From an uncultured Pelagibacteraceae bacterium (GTDB taxonomy: Bacteria; Pseudomonadota; Alphaproteobacteria; Pelagibacterales; Pelagibacteraceae): 64,000 nt of DNA. The position numbers and the translations under genes were made by a program. Below, one piece after another: positions 1 to 7,635 of the stretch. Numbering within the stretch: the stretch's first letter is position 1; each line of letters opens with the position of its first letter. The notes beneath the pieces are model-generated. The model searched no databases, was not told the origin of the DNA, and worked only from the letters and a program-made list of their open reading frames with translations. The stretch covers positions 1 through 64,000 of the forward strand of contig CACIKE010000005.1 in the NCBI GenBank assembly GCA_902587155.1. The letters run 5' to 3'.

Positions 1-497
1 CTTTATACCCAGATAAAAAACCAAATATTGGTTTATTAAATATAGGTTCAGAAGAACTTAAAGGAAATGAAACTATCAAAGAAACATTTAAAATATTGAG
101 TAATAAAAAATCTGAAGATTATGATTTTTCTGGATACATTGAAGGTAATCAAATTATGGATGGCAAAATAAATGTAATAATTTCTGACGGATTTACTGGA
201 AATATAGCTTTAAAAACAGCAGAGGGAACTGCAAATTTCATCGTTAAAGAATTAAAAAATGCGATGAGTGGCTCACTTTTAGGAAAAATTTCTTCCTTAT
301 TAAATTATAATAATTTAAAAAAATTTAAAAACCGACTAGATCCTAGATTATATAACGGTGCAATTTTTTTAGGCTTAGACTCACCAGTTGTGAAAAGTCA
401 TGGTGGTACAGACTTTATAGGGTTTTCAAACTCTTTAGATGTTTGTAATAAAATTGTTAAAGGAAATTTGATAGAAAAAATAAAGTTTAATATTTAA
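1..497 (+). CDS. plsX: Phosphate acyltransferase PlsX, C-terminal part (5' truncated by window edge)
   Basis: PlsX makes acyl-phosphate from acyl-ACP, the first step of phosphatidic acid synthesis in the PlsX/PlsY route, and works at the membrane surface. The reading frame is already open at base 3, so the gene starts outside the window. The visible part carries the family signatures PNIGLLNIGSEE, VIISDGFTGN and the C-terminal PVVKSHGGTD. An internal ATG at base 96 is not the start, because conserved PlsX sequence precedes it. Only two bases separate the stop from ihfA. In most alphaproteobacteria fabH sits between plsX and ihfA; here it does not. Identification is secure. Confidence 0.93.
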   Translation, partial: LYPDKKPNIGLLNIGSEELKGNETIKETFKILSNKKSEDYDFSGYIEGNQIMDGKINVIISDGFTGNIALKTAEGTANFIVKELKNAMSGSLLGKISSLLNYNNLKKFKNRLDPRLYNGAIFLGLDSPVVKSHGGTDFIGFSNSLDVCNKIVKGNLIEKIKFNI

Positions 498-499
498 AA

Positions 500-796
500 A
501 TGAGAATAAATTTAACTAAAAAAGACTTAATCAACCAAATTTATATGCAGCTGGGTTTTTCAAAACTAGTATCTGAAAATCTTATTAATGATTTTCTCTC
601 AACAGTTATACTTAACTTGAAAGAGGAAAAAAAACTCAAATTATCAGGCTTTGGAACTTTTTCCATAAGAAGAAAAAAATCAAGAATTGGTAGAAATCCT
701 AAAACTAAAGAACCTACGGTTATTTCAAGTAGAGAAGTTGTCCTATTTAAACCTTCAAAAGAATTTAAGGAATTTATTAACAATAAAAATGATTAA
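500..796 (+). CDS. ihfA: Integration host factor subunit alpha
   Basis: A 98-residue DNA-bending protein of the HU/IHF family that works as a dimer. An N-terminal helical half is followed by LSGFGTF (residues 48-54), the beta-arm with GRNPKT (64-69) whose proline intercalates in DNA, and the C-terminal FKPSKEFKE. The order plsX-(fabH)-ihfA-merR is alphaproteobacterial and favours the alpha subunit over IHF-beta or HU. It starts two bases after plsX, and its last eight bases overlap the MerR-type gene, which suggests translational coupling. Confidence 0.9.
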   Translation: MRINLTKKDLINQIYMQLGFSKLVSENLINDFLSTVILNLKEEKKLKLSGFGTFSIRRKKSRIGRNPKTKEPTVISSREVVLFKPSKEFKEFINNKND

Positions 797-1172
797 TAAA
801 TCTGAAAATGCTTACAAAACAATAGGGGAAGTGGCTGAAATTTTAGAATTAAAGTCAAAAAATAAGGGAGTTTTTTCTACACACACTATTCGATTTTGGG
901 AAACGCAGTTCAAGCAAGTTAAGCCAAAATTATTAAATTCTAATAGAAGATATTATGATCAAAAGACTATAGATATCTTAAAAAAAATAAAATTTCTTCT
1001 TAAAGACCAAGGCATGACTATAAATGGAGTTAGAAAAATCCTAGATAATTCAAATATTAACGACACTTTAAATCTTGACGAAATTTCAAATAAATCTATA
1101 AGAACTAAGAATTTTAAAAATAAAGTTTTAAAAATTTCAAAAATTGTTAAAAATTTAAAAAACTATAAGTAA
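789..1172 (+). CDS. MerR-family transcriptional regulator
   Basis: A 127-residue protein with an N-terminal winged helix-turn-helix of MerR type (TIGEVAEILEL, then THTIRFWETQF and NRRYYDQKTIDILKKI at residues 32-67) and a lysine-rich tail predicted to be helical. I chose the ATG at 789. The frame is open further upstream, but that extension overlaps ihfA in another frame and does not look like protein. A MerR protein directly after ihfA is a conserved alphaproteobacterial arrangement; its ligand and targets are unknown. No metal-binding cysteines are visible. It ends on the first base of the rpmG start codon. Confidence 0.85.
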   Translation: MINKSENAYKTIGEVAEILELKSKNKGVFSTHTIRFWETQFKQVKPKLLNSNRRYYDQKTIDILKKIKFLLKDQGMTINGVRKILDNSNINDTLNLDEISNKSIRTKNFKNKVLKISKIVKNLKNYK

Positions 1173-1363
1173 TGGCAAAAAAAACACACGTAAAAGTTAG
1201 ATTGGTACCCGAAAGTAAACCAGACAGCCCTTTTTTTTATTATGTAAAAAAACCAGCAGGTGGTGAAAAAGCAAAAGTTAAACTCTCAGCTCGTAAATAT
1301 AACCCAAGCACTAGAAAGCACGAAGTTTTTGTTGAAAAAAAACTGCCCCCTCACAGTAAGTAG
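1172..1363 (+). CDS. rpmG: 50S ribosomal protein L33
   Basis: A 63-residue basic ribosomal protein of the large subunit near the E site. The pattern THVKVRLVPES, then FFYYVKKP and the C-terminal SARKYNPSTRKHEVFVEKK match L33. It has none of the paired cysteines of zinc-binding L33, so it is the zinc-free form usual in alphaproteobacteria. Its ATG shares one base with the stop of the MerR gene. Its stop codon directly abuts, without a spacer, the stop of the convergent chorismate mutase gene. Confidence 0.9.
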   Translation: MAKKTHVKVRLVPESKPDSPFFYYVKKPAGGEKAKVKLSARKYNPSTRKHEVFVEKKLPPHSK

Positions 1364-1654
1364 CTATTTTTTTTTAAAATTTCTTTTTTCGTAATCAATA
1401 TAAGACCATATCATATTTTTCCAGATACGATTGGTAATTTTAGGATCTATTTTATTTGCAAGAGATTTTTTTCTTATATTTTTCAAAATTATTTTAATTC
1501 TTTTGTTATCGATTATTTCTTTTTTTTTATCCTTAAGTTTTAAAACTTGATTTACAAGATTAGTTCTTTGTTTTATTAGTTTAATTAATGAATTATCTAA
1601 TTTATCTAGCTTTAATCTTATCTTATTAAGTTTTTTTCTTTTTAAAGGCGACAT
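1364..1654 (-). CDS. Chorismate mutase, AroQ type (monofunctional)
   Basis: A 96-residue, very basic protein with the AroQ helical fold pattern: LDKLDNSLIKLIKQRTNLVNQ near the start (the arginine of KQRTN fits the catalytic Arg28 of E. coli), a middle helix with DNKRIKIIL, and a final helix with RIWKNMIWSYI. It would convert chorismate to prephenate for Phe and Tyr synthesis. No prephenate dehydratase or dehydrogenase domain is fused. It is divergent from the heme A synthase gene with a 43-base gap and convergent with rpmG. Family assignment is fairly secure despite low complexity. Confidence 0.8.
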   Translation of the reverse strand: MSPLKRKKLNKIRLKLDKLDNSLIKLIKQRTNLVNQVLKLKDKKKEIIDNKRIKIILKNIRKKSLANKIDPKITNRIWKNMIWSYIDYEKRNFKKK

Positions 1655-1697
1655 TTATATATTTGGATAATATGAAAATTATTATATTTATCCCCAC

Positions 1698-2714
1698 ATG
1701 TATACAACAAATACAGAAATAAATAATCAGCTATCAATTTGGTTAATTGTTATGTTTTGGATTATATCTTTTATGATAATAGTTGGTGGCTTAACAAGAC
1801 TTACTGATTCAGGTCTTTCAATAACAGAGTGGGAATTATTTTCTGGATTTTTTCCACCTCTTAACCAGAACGATTGGATTGTTTATTTTAATCTTTATAA
1901 ACAAATTCCTGAATTTAAATTACAAAACTATAATATGACTTTAAGTGAATTTAAGGTTATCTTTTGGTGGGAATGGGCACATAGATTTCTTGGAAGATTG
2001 ATTGGTCTTGGATATTTGATACCACTAATTTATTTTTCTTTTAAAATAAAGATCACTAAATTATTTAATCTATATTTCATATTTTTTCTCATATGTTTTC
2101 AGGGTTTAATCGGCTGGTATATGGTTAGTAGTGGATTAGTTGATAGAGTGGATGTAAGTCACTTTAGATTATCCTTACATTTATTTTTGGCTTTTTTGAT
2201 TTTATCTTTAATTTATTGGAATTATTTAAAAATTAACATATCAAGAAAAATAACAAACAAACTAAACGTATTCATTCCTTTATTCTTTTTGATTTTAGTT
2301 TTTTTACAAATTTCGATTGGTGCTTTTGTTTCCGGTATGGATGCTGGCAAAATCTATAATTCATGGCCACTGATGGGTGATACTTATTTTCCTAATGATA
2401 ATAATATCATTAATCTATTTGAATTTGCAGCTTTAAGTGATCCTTCTTTAGTACAATTTATTCATCGTAATTTAGCTTATTTAATAGGAATTTTTTACAT
2501 TTTAATTTTCTACAAGATTTATAGAAACAAGATGTATGATTTATATAAATCTATTAACTATTTGGGAATATTTATAATTCTTCAAATTATATTAGGTATT
2601 TTCACAGTATTATATGGTGCACAGATTTATATTGCATCTATGCACCAAATAAGTTCAATTTTCTTGGTTAGCTCAAGTATTTATTTTTTTTATTTAAATA
2701 CAAAATTTAACTAA
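1698..2714 (+). CDS. ctaA: Heme A synthase (COX15/CtaA)
   Basis: A 338-residue inner-membrane protein with about eight hydrophobic segments. It oxidises the C8 methyl of heme O to the formyl group of heme A for aa3-type cytochrome oxidase. Diagnostic stretches are GGLTRLTDSGLSITEW near the N-terminus, WWEWAHRFLGRLIG with a heme-ligand histidine, FVSGMDAGKIYNSWPLMG in the second half, then FIHRNLAY and MHQISSIF with the other conserved histidines. Its 3' end overlaps the metY end by eight bases in convergent orientation. Confidence 0.93.
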   Translation: MYTTNTEINNQLSIWLIVMFWIISFMIIVGGLTRLTDSGLSITEWELFSGFFPPLNQNDWIVYFNLYKQIPEFKLQNYNMTLSEFKVIFWWEWAHRFLGRLIGLGYLIPLIYFSFKIKITKLFNLYFIFFLICFQGLIGWYMVSSGLVDRVDVSHFRLSLHLFLAFLILSLIYWNYLKINISRKITNKLNVFIPLFFLILVFLQISIGAFVSGMDAGKIYNSWPLMGDTYFPNDNNIINLFEFAALSDPSLVQFIHRNLAYLIGIFYILIFYKIYRNKMYDLYKSINYLGIFIILQIILGIFTVLYGAQIYIASMHQISSIFLVSSSIYFFYLNTKFN

Positions 2715-4035
2715 CTGCTTTTAAACTTCCTTTCGATGATTTGTTCAAGGCCTGATCTAAATCATCAATAATATCATCAATGTGCTCAATACCGATACAA
2801 AGTCTAACATAACTCTGGGTTACCCCTGATGCTGCTAACTCTTTTTCATTTAATTGACTATGAGTAGTACTAGCAGGATGTATAGCTAAACTTCTTGCAT
2901 CACCAATGTTTGCTACATGGTAGAACATTTTTAAAGACTCAATAAATTTTTTCCCAGCCTCAATACCACCTTTAAGTTCAATACCAACCATTGGTCCATT
3001 TCCACCTTTAAGATATTGTTTAGCTCTATCAGCAATTTTCTTCTCATGTTCGGTTGAATATATAACTTTAGTAACTTCTTTATGTTTTTTTAAGAAATTA
3101 ACTACTTTTTCAGCATTTTCACAATGTTGCTTCATTCTTAGAGCCACGGTTTCAAGTCCCTGAATTATTGCAAAAGCATTATCTGGTGCTAAAGCAGAAC
3201 CTAAATCTCTAAGCAAACAAACTCTTGCTCTGACTGCAAAAGGTACATTAGCTCCAGTTAATTCTGGTACAGCTTTTCCCCAAACAACACCTCCATAACT
3301 TGCATCAGGCTCATTAAATAAAGGTTGTCTTTTAGGATCTGCAGTCCAGTCAAAGTTACCACTATCAACTATGCTTCCAGCAACAGCAGTTCCATGTCCT
3401 CCAATATATTTTGTTAATGAATGTATAACAACAGCCGCTCCATGTTCTATAGGTTTACATATTACTGGCGCAGCAGTATTATCCATTATTAATGGAATAT
3501 TATATTTTCTTCCAATATCAGAAACTTCTTTAATAGGGAACACTCTCAAATATGGATTAGGTAATGTCTCACCATAAAAAGCTCTGGTCCTATTATCTAT
3601 TGCCTTTTCAAAGTTTTTAGGATCTCTTGGATCAGCATATCTAATTTCAATCCCAAGTTTACTTAACGTATGTGTAAATAATGAAACTGTTCCGCCATAA
3701 AGATCCGTGGAACTAACAATATTATCACCTGATTGAGCGACATTTAGAACTGCAAAACTCGAAGCTGTTTGGCCTGATGAAACCGTTACACAAGATAATC
3801 CACCTTCCAATGCTGCAATTCTTTTCTCTAAAACATCATTAGTTGGATTCATAATCCTAGTATAAATATTTCCAAATTCCTTTAATGCGAATAAATTTGC
3901 TGCATGTTCAGTACTTTGAAATTGATATGAAGTTGTTCTATATATTGGCACAGCAACAGCATTAGTTGCTGGGTCACTTCTGTAATCACCACCATGTATG
4001 GCAATGGTTTCAGGATTATTTCTTTTTTTACTCAT
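2707..4035 (-). CDS. metY: O-acetylhomoserine sulfhydrylase (PLP-dependent Cys/Met metabolism enzyme)
   Basis: A 442-residue PLP enzyme of the trans-sulfuration family that makes homocysteine (or methionine) from O-acetylhomoserine and sulfide or methanethiol. SLTKYIGGHG places the PLP lysine near residue 209. Other family marks are TRIMNPTNDVLEKRIAALEGG, SSGQTASSFA and the C-terminal THSQLNEKELAASGV. Length fits the longer MetY class (about 430) rather than cystathionine gamma-synthase (about 390). A Shine-Dalgarno GGAG lies at 4040-4043. Upstream lie two SAM-binding aptamers, which ties the gene to methionine supply. Confidence 0.93.
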   Translation of the reverse strand: MSKKRNNPETIAIHGGDYRSDPATNAVAVPIYRTTSYQFQSTEHAANLFALKEFGNIYTRIMNPTNDVLEKRIAALEGGLSCVTVSSGQTASSFAVLNVAQSGDNIVSSTDLYGGTVSLFTHTLSKLGIEIRYADPRDPKNFEKAIDNRTRAFYGETLPNPYLRVFPIKEVSDIGRKYNIPLIMDNTAAPVICKPIEHGAAVVIHSLTKYIGGHGTAVAGSIVDSGNFDWTADPKRQPLFNEPDASYGGVVWGKAVPELTGANVPFAVRARVCLLRDLGSALAPDNAFAIIQGLETVALRMKQHCENAEKVVNFLKKHKEVTKVIYSTEHEKKIADRAKQYLKGGNGPMVGIELKGGIEAGKKFIESLKMFYHVANIGDARSLAIHPASTTHSQLNEKELAASGVTQSYVRLCIGIEHIDDIIDDLDQALNKSSKGSLKAVS

Positions 4036-4039
4036 TTTA

Positions 4040-4100
4040 CTCCTTTTTTAGTGCTTTAGCTTTATGCAAGGCGCACAATATAGTTCAAATGCCTACCGAG
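4040..4100 (-). promoter_or_regulatory. SAM-V riboswitch, overlapping the metY Shine-Dalgarno
   Basis: On the minus strand the leader reads GGTAGGC, a loop CATTTGAACTATATTGTGC, then GCCTTGC, an A-rich GCTAAAGCAC and finally GGAG before the metY ATG. AGGC/GCCT makes the short P1 helix, and loop GTGC pairs with downstream GCAC to form the pseudoknot, as in SAM-II and SAM-V aptamers. The loop motifs TTTGAAC and ATTGTGC resemble the SAM-V class described from marine bacteria. Because the 3' part runs into the ribosome-binding site, control of translation start is the likely mode. Confidence 0.8.
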
Positions 4101-4114
4101 TTTGTGTGATGATT

Positions 4115-4156
4115 TCCTCTTTAGCTGTAAGCCCGCAATAGGAACAAATCGGCGAT
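4115..4156 (-). promoter_or_regulatory. SAM-II riboswitch upstream of metY
   Basis: The minus strand shows the SAM-II hallmark elements in order: CGCC, GATTTGTTCCTATTGC, GGGC, then ACAGCTAAAGAGGA. GCC/GGC forms P1, and loop TCCT pairs with the downstream AGGA to form the pseudoknot. The core matches the classic metX/metY SAM-II sequence (GATTT, CC, ATTGC, GCTAAA, GG). It ends about 14 bases before the SAM-V aptamer. No hairpin followed by a T-run lies between the two aptamers, so I see no transcription terminator there. Confidence 0.8.
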
Positions 4157-4159
4157 ATC

Positions 4160-4187
4160 AATATAACAAAAAAAAGGCTTAAAACAA
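4160..4187 (-). promoter_or_regulatory. metY: Candidate metY promoter
   Basis: On the minus strand TTGTTT (4187-4182) and TATATT (4165-4160) are spaced by 16 bases. Transcription would start near 4153, at the 5' edge of the SAM-II aptamer, as expected for a leader that begins with its aptamer. AT-rich DNA gives many such matches, so position is the main support. Confidence 0.35.
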
Positions 4188-4200
4188 TAAAAATATCAAT

Positions 4201-4228
4201 TTGACTTTGATCTTATTAATAGTATTAA
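4201..4228 (+). promoter_or_regulatory. Candidate rplM-rpsI promoter, nearly leaderless
   Basis: TTGACT at 4201-4206 and TATTAA at 4223-4228 are separated by 16 bases. A start about seven bases downstream falls near 4234-4236, leaving only three to five bases before the rplM ATG at 4239. No purine-rich Shine-Dalgarno precedes that ATG (ATCCTCGCACA), which agrees with a leaderless or nearly leaderless message. Confidence 0.35.
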
Positions 4229-4238
4229 TCCTCGCACA

Positions 4239-4697
4239 ATGACAAAATTCCTTAAAAAAGATCAATTATCATCTAATTGGTTTGAAATAGACGCTAAAAA
4301 TGCTGTAGTAGGCAGACTAGCAACTGTCATATCAAAAATCATTAGAGGTAAAAACAAAACAACTTTCACACCACATATGGACGATGGAGATTTTGTAGTT
4401 GTTAAAAATATTGAACATATCAAATTTACTGGAAACAAATTTCAAAATAAAAAATACTATAGACACACAGGTCATCCAGGTGGAATAAAAGAGACTACAC
4501 CTGAAAATCTCGCTAAAAAAAAACCAGGCGAAGCTCTTAAACTTGCAGTAAAAAGAATGCTTCCAGGGGGAGTGTTGGGAAAAAAGCAACTTACTAAATT
4601 GAAAATATATGTCGGAAATGATCATCCTCATTCAGCACAAAATCCTCAAGTTATACAATTGGATAAATTAAACTCTAAAAATATAGCAAGAAACTAA
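4239..4697 (+). CDS. rplM: 50S ribosomal protein L13
   Basis: A 152-residue early-assembling large-subunit protein. Family marks include WFEIDAKNAVVGRLATVISKIIRGKNK near the N-terminus, then DGDFVVVKNIEHIKFTGNK, HTGHPGGIKE and the C-terminal RMLPGGVLGKKQLTKLKIYVG followed by HPHSAQNP. The length (about 142 in E. coli, 150-155 in alphaproteobacteria) fits. It is followed after one base by rpsI, the universal rplM-rpsI operon. No clear Shine-Dalgarno is present upstream, and the space back to the metY leader is taken by divergent promoters. Confidence 0.95.
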   Translation: MTKFLKKDQLSSNWFEIDAKNAVVGRLATVISKIIRGKNKTTFTPHMDDGDFVVVKNIEHIKFTGNKFQNKKYYRHTGHPGGIKETTPENLAKKKPGEALKLAVKRMLPGGVLGKKQLTKLKIYVGNDHPHSAQNPQVIQLDKLNSKNIARN

Positions 4698-4698
4698 A

Positions 4699-5136
4699 AT
4701 GGAAAATACCCAAACATCAACTAAAGCCCCAAAGATAAAACTAGACTTTAAAGACAGTAAGTATGCTACTGGAAGAAGAAAAACTTCAATAGCTAAAGTT
4801 TGGCTGAAAAAGGGTTCAGGTAAAATTTATGTAAATGGTAAACTTTTTAGTGATTATTTTTCAAGCGATAATCATAAAATGCAAATAGTAAGACCTTTCG
4901 AACTTATAAATCAAGCAACAGAATATGATGTAAAATGTAGTGTAAAAGGTGGAGGTCCAACAGGACAAGCTGGAGCAATGGTACACGGAATCTCTAAAGC
5001 TTTAGTTATGTTTGATGAAAAATTGAAATCTACACTTAAAACCGAAAAATTGACTACCCGAGACTCCAGATCAGTTGAAAGAAAAAAACCTGGACGTAAA
5101 AAAGCTAGAAGAAGCTTTCAATTTTCTAAAAGATAA
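4699..5136 (+). CDS. rpsI: 30S ribosomal protein S9
   Basis: A 145-residue small-subunit protein whose basic tail reaches the P-site tRNA. YATGRRKTSIAKVWLK opens the S9 domain, GGGPTGQAGAMVHGISKAL lies in the middle, and the end is the typical RKKPGRKKARRSFQFSKR with terminal SKR. The first 17 residues are an extension ahead of the core that is common in alphaproteobacteria. It is cotranscribed with rplM at a one-base gap. Confidence 0.95.
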   Translation: MENTQTSTKAPKIKLDFKDSKYATGRRKTSIAKVWLKKGSGKIYVNGKLFSDYFSSDNHKMQIVRPFELINQATEYDVKCSVKGGGPTGQAGAMVHGISKALVMFDEKLKSTLKTEKLTTRDSRSVERKKPGRKKARRSFQFSKR

Positions 5137-5169
5137 TTCTTTTTTAACTTTTAACTGTTATAATATTAA

Positions 5170-6192
5170 ATGGCTAAGCTTAATGTACTAATTGCTGGAT
5201 CAACTGGATATATTGGTGTTCAATTAATAAAATTGTTAATTAAACACAAGAATATCAATATAAAGTATCTATGTGGTAATTCCTCTGCTGGAAAAAAAAT
5301 TTCATCATATGATACTTCGTTAAAGTCCAAAAAGTTACCAAAAATTATTAAGTATAATAAAAAATATTTAAGTTATGTTGATATTATATTTACTGCTCTG
5401 CCGAATGGGGAAGCTCAATTAATTTCAAAAGATTTATTAAAAAAAAATACTTTAATTGATTTAGCTGCTGATTTTAGACTAAATAAAGCCTCTGATTATC
5501 TTAAATGGTATAAACAAAAGCATAAAGCGTTAAGTAATATAGAAAATAGTATTTATGCTTTACCTGAAATAACAGGAAAATTAGTTAAAAAATTTAGCAT
5601 TATTGGGTGTCCAGGTTGTTACCCTACATCAATACTTTTACCACTTGTTCCATTAGTTAAAGAAAGATCGATCAACTTAAAGAATATCATTATAGACTCC
5701 AAATCAGGATATTCTGGAGCGGGTAGAGGAGTGCACAAAAAATTCAAAAACAAAAATTTATACGAATCTCTTAGTGCATATGGTGTAGGTTTTCATAGAC
5801 ATAATTCAGAAATTGATCAAGAACTAAAAAATAACTCTTCCTCAAAAATCAATTTTATTTTTACACCTCATATTATTCCAATGTTTAGAGGTATATTAAG
5901 TACAATATATTTGGACTTAAAACCTGGTACTACTTTAAATAAAGTACAAAATATTTTGAAAATATTTCATAAAAAGAATAAATTTGTAAAGATAAAGAAT
6001 ATTAACTCTTTTTTGAGCACAAATGACGTTATGAATACTAATTATTGCTTTATTTCTGTATGTAAAACCAAATTTAAAGATAAAATAATAATTTTATCGG
6101 TCATTGATAATCTTATTAAAGGAGGAGCAGGTCAAGCAGTTCAAAATATGAATTTGAAATTTGGTTTTAAAAATAATGAGGGATTATTATGA
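5170..6192 (+). CDS. argC: N-acetyl-gamma-glutamyl-phosphate reductase
   Basis: A 340-residue NADPH-dependent enzyme of arginine synthesis that reduces N-acetylglutamyl phosphate to the semialdehyde. The Rossmann start IAGSTGYIGVQLIKLL, the catalytic GCPGCYPTS (cysteine 150), SGYSGAGRG and TPHIIPMFRGI are diagnostic. Its stop overlaps the ATG of a tiny lipoprotein gene (ATGA), which in turn overlaps hom. The three genes therefore look coupled. Rho-dependent or no termination is implied after rpsI, with a 33-base gap. Confidence 0.94.
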   Translation: MAKLNVLIAGSTGYIGVQLIKLLIKHKNINIKYLCGNSSAGKKISSYDTSLKSKKLPKIIKYNKKYLSYVDIIFTALPNGEAQLISKDLLKKNTLIDLAADFRLNKASDYLKWYKQKHKALSNIENSIYALPEITGKLVKKFSIIGCPGCYPTSILLPLVPLVKERSINLKNIIIDSKSGYSGAGRGVHKKFKNKNLYESLSAYGVGFHRHNSEIDQELKNNSSSKINFIFTPHIIPMFRGILSTIYLDLKPGTTLNKVQNILKIFHKKNKFVKIKNINSFLSTNDVMNTNYCFISVCKTKFKDKIIILSVIDNLIKGGAGQAVQNMNLKFGFKNNEGLL

Positions 6193-6350
6193 AAAAATTA
6201 TCATTATTAATTTTCTTTCTAGTTATTTCTTGTGCCCCTGTACAAACTGAGAAAAAAATTAATTTTTCAAAAGATCTAACTTTTAAAGAATTTAAATCAA
6301 ATTTAAAAGTTTACGTAGATAATAGTGATTATCCAAATATAGATGAATAA
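6189..6350 (+). CDS. Small lipoprotein of unknown function
   Basis: A 53-codon gene fitting exactly between argC and hom: its ATG overlaps the argC stop (ATGA), and its TAA lies inside the start of hom. The product begins MKKLSLLIFFLVISC, a complete lipoprotein signal with a lipobox cysteine at residue 15. A short hydrophilic tail with NFSKDLTFKEFKSNL follows. It lacks the KGPLY motif of LptM, the usual small lipoprotein near amino-acid genes. The double overlap and intact signal argue that it is real. Function not recognised. Confidence 0.75.
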   Translation: MKKLSLLIFFLVISCAPVQTEKKINFSKDLTFKEFKSNLKVYVDNSDYPNIDE

Positions 6351-7635
6351 AATTGTTAACATTGCAATTGTTGGTTTGGGTCAAGTAGGTATTTATCTTT
6401 ACAATGAATTAAGGTTAAAAAAAAAAGAAATCGAAATAAAAACAGGAAAAAAGATAAATATCGTTGCAATTTCTGCAAAAAATAGAAATAAAAAAAGGAA
6501 ATATAATATTAATAAAAAGATTTTTTATACAAACCCTTTTAAAATTCTGAAAGAAAAAAAAATAGATATTTTATTTGAGTCTATTGGACAATCCGATGGA
6601 ATTTCAAAAAAAATTGTTGTGATGGCTTTAAAAAATAAGATTAATGTTATAACACCAAATAAAGCTTTAATTTCTAAACACGGCAATGAATTAGCTAAAT
6701 TAGCTGAGAAGAATAATGTAAATTTAGAATTTGAAGCATCTGTTGCTGGCGGAATTCCAATACTTAGAACGATTAAAGAAGGTTTAGCCACAAATAAGAT
6801 AAAGAAAGTCTATGGAATTTTAAATGGAACAACTAATTATATTCTAACAGAGATGGAAAATTCAAATGAGACTTTTGATAAAGTTTTAAAAAAAGCTCAA
6901 GAACTTGGTTATGCCGAACCTGGTAATCCTAAATTAGATTTGAATGGGTTTGATGCTTTTGCAAAAGTTAGGATTTTATCAGCGCTTGCATTCAATAATC
7001 AAATTTCCCATCACAAATGTATTATGGAAGGTATAGAAAATATTGATTTAAAAGATATCAAAATTGCAAATCAATTAAATCTTAGAATTAAGTTACTCGG
7101 TATATGTGAAATGATAAATAATCGTTTATTTGAAACTGTTCATCCATGTTTAGTTGGTAAAGACACATACATAGGTAATGTAAATGGTGTTATGAACGCT
7201 GTTATTACGGAGGGAAAACCTGTTGGTGAGAGCATACTTCAAGGGGAGGGCGCAGGTCCAGGACCTACTTCATCCTCTCTATTATCTGATTTATTATCTA
7301 TTCTTAGAGGAAATATAAAATATCCGTTTGGAATTTCTTCAAACAAAAGAAAAGATGTAAAGGCTTTTAATAATGATGACTACTCAAATTCTCTATATTT
7401 AAGATTTGAAGTTAAAGATAAACAAGGTGTTTTATCTTCGATAACTAATCGACTGGCTAAATATAAGATATCTGTAAAAAGGATAATACAAACACCTGAT
7501 AAAAAAAGAAATTCAGCTACTATTGTCATAATTACTCATAAAACATCAGAAAAAAATGCTAGAAATTGTTTATCAATATTTAGAAAGAATAGAAATATTT
7601 TAAAATTTCCAACATTAATTAGACTATATAATTAA
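6343..7635 (+). CDS. hom: Homoserine dehydrogenase
   Basis: A 430-residue NAD(P)-dependent enzyme that reduces aspartate semialdehyde to homoserine for Thr and Met synthesis. The order is a nucleotide-binding start (VGLGQVGIYLYNEL), ITPNKALISKHG, catalytic-domain marks EASVAGGIPILRTIKEGLATNKI and GILNGTTNYILTEM, EGAGPGPTSSSLLSDLLSI, then a C-terminal ACT-type regulatory domain from about residue 350 (LYLRFEVKDKQGVLSSITNRL). The ACT domain suggests feedback by threonine. It is coupled to the upstream lipoprotein and shares its last base with the start of the next gene. Confidence 0.95.
   Translation: MNKIVNIAIVGLGQVGIYLYNELRLKKKEIEIKTGKKINIVAISAKNRNKKRKYNINKKIFYTNPFKILKEKKIDILFESIGQSDGISKKIVVMALKNKINVITPNKALISKHGNELAKLAEKNNVNLEFEASVAGGIPILRTIKEGLATNKIKKVYGILNGTTNYILTEMENSNETFDKVLKKAQELGYAEPGNPKLDLNGFDAFAKVRILSALAFNNQISHHKCIMEGIENIDLKDIKIANQLNLRIKLLGICEMINNRLFETVHPCLVGKDTYIGNVNGVMNAVITEGKPVGESILQGEGAGPGPTSSSLLSDLLSILRGNIKYPFGISSNKRKDVKAFNNDDYSNSLYLRFEVKDKQGVLSSITNRLAKYKISVKRIIQTPDKKRNSATIVIITHKTSEKNARNCLSIFRKNRNILKFPTLIRLYN

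Noticed and set aside
687-788. Upstream extension of the MerR-type gene
   Set aside because: It lies inside ihfA in another frame and does not resemble protein of the MerR family; the ATG at 789 fits the family start.
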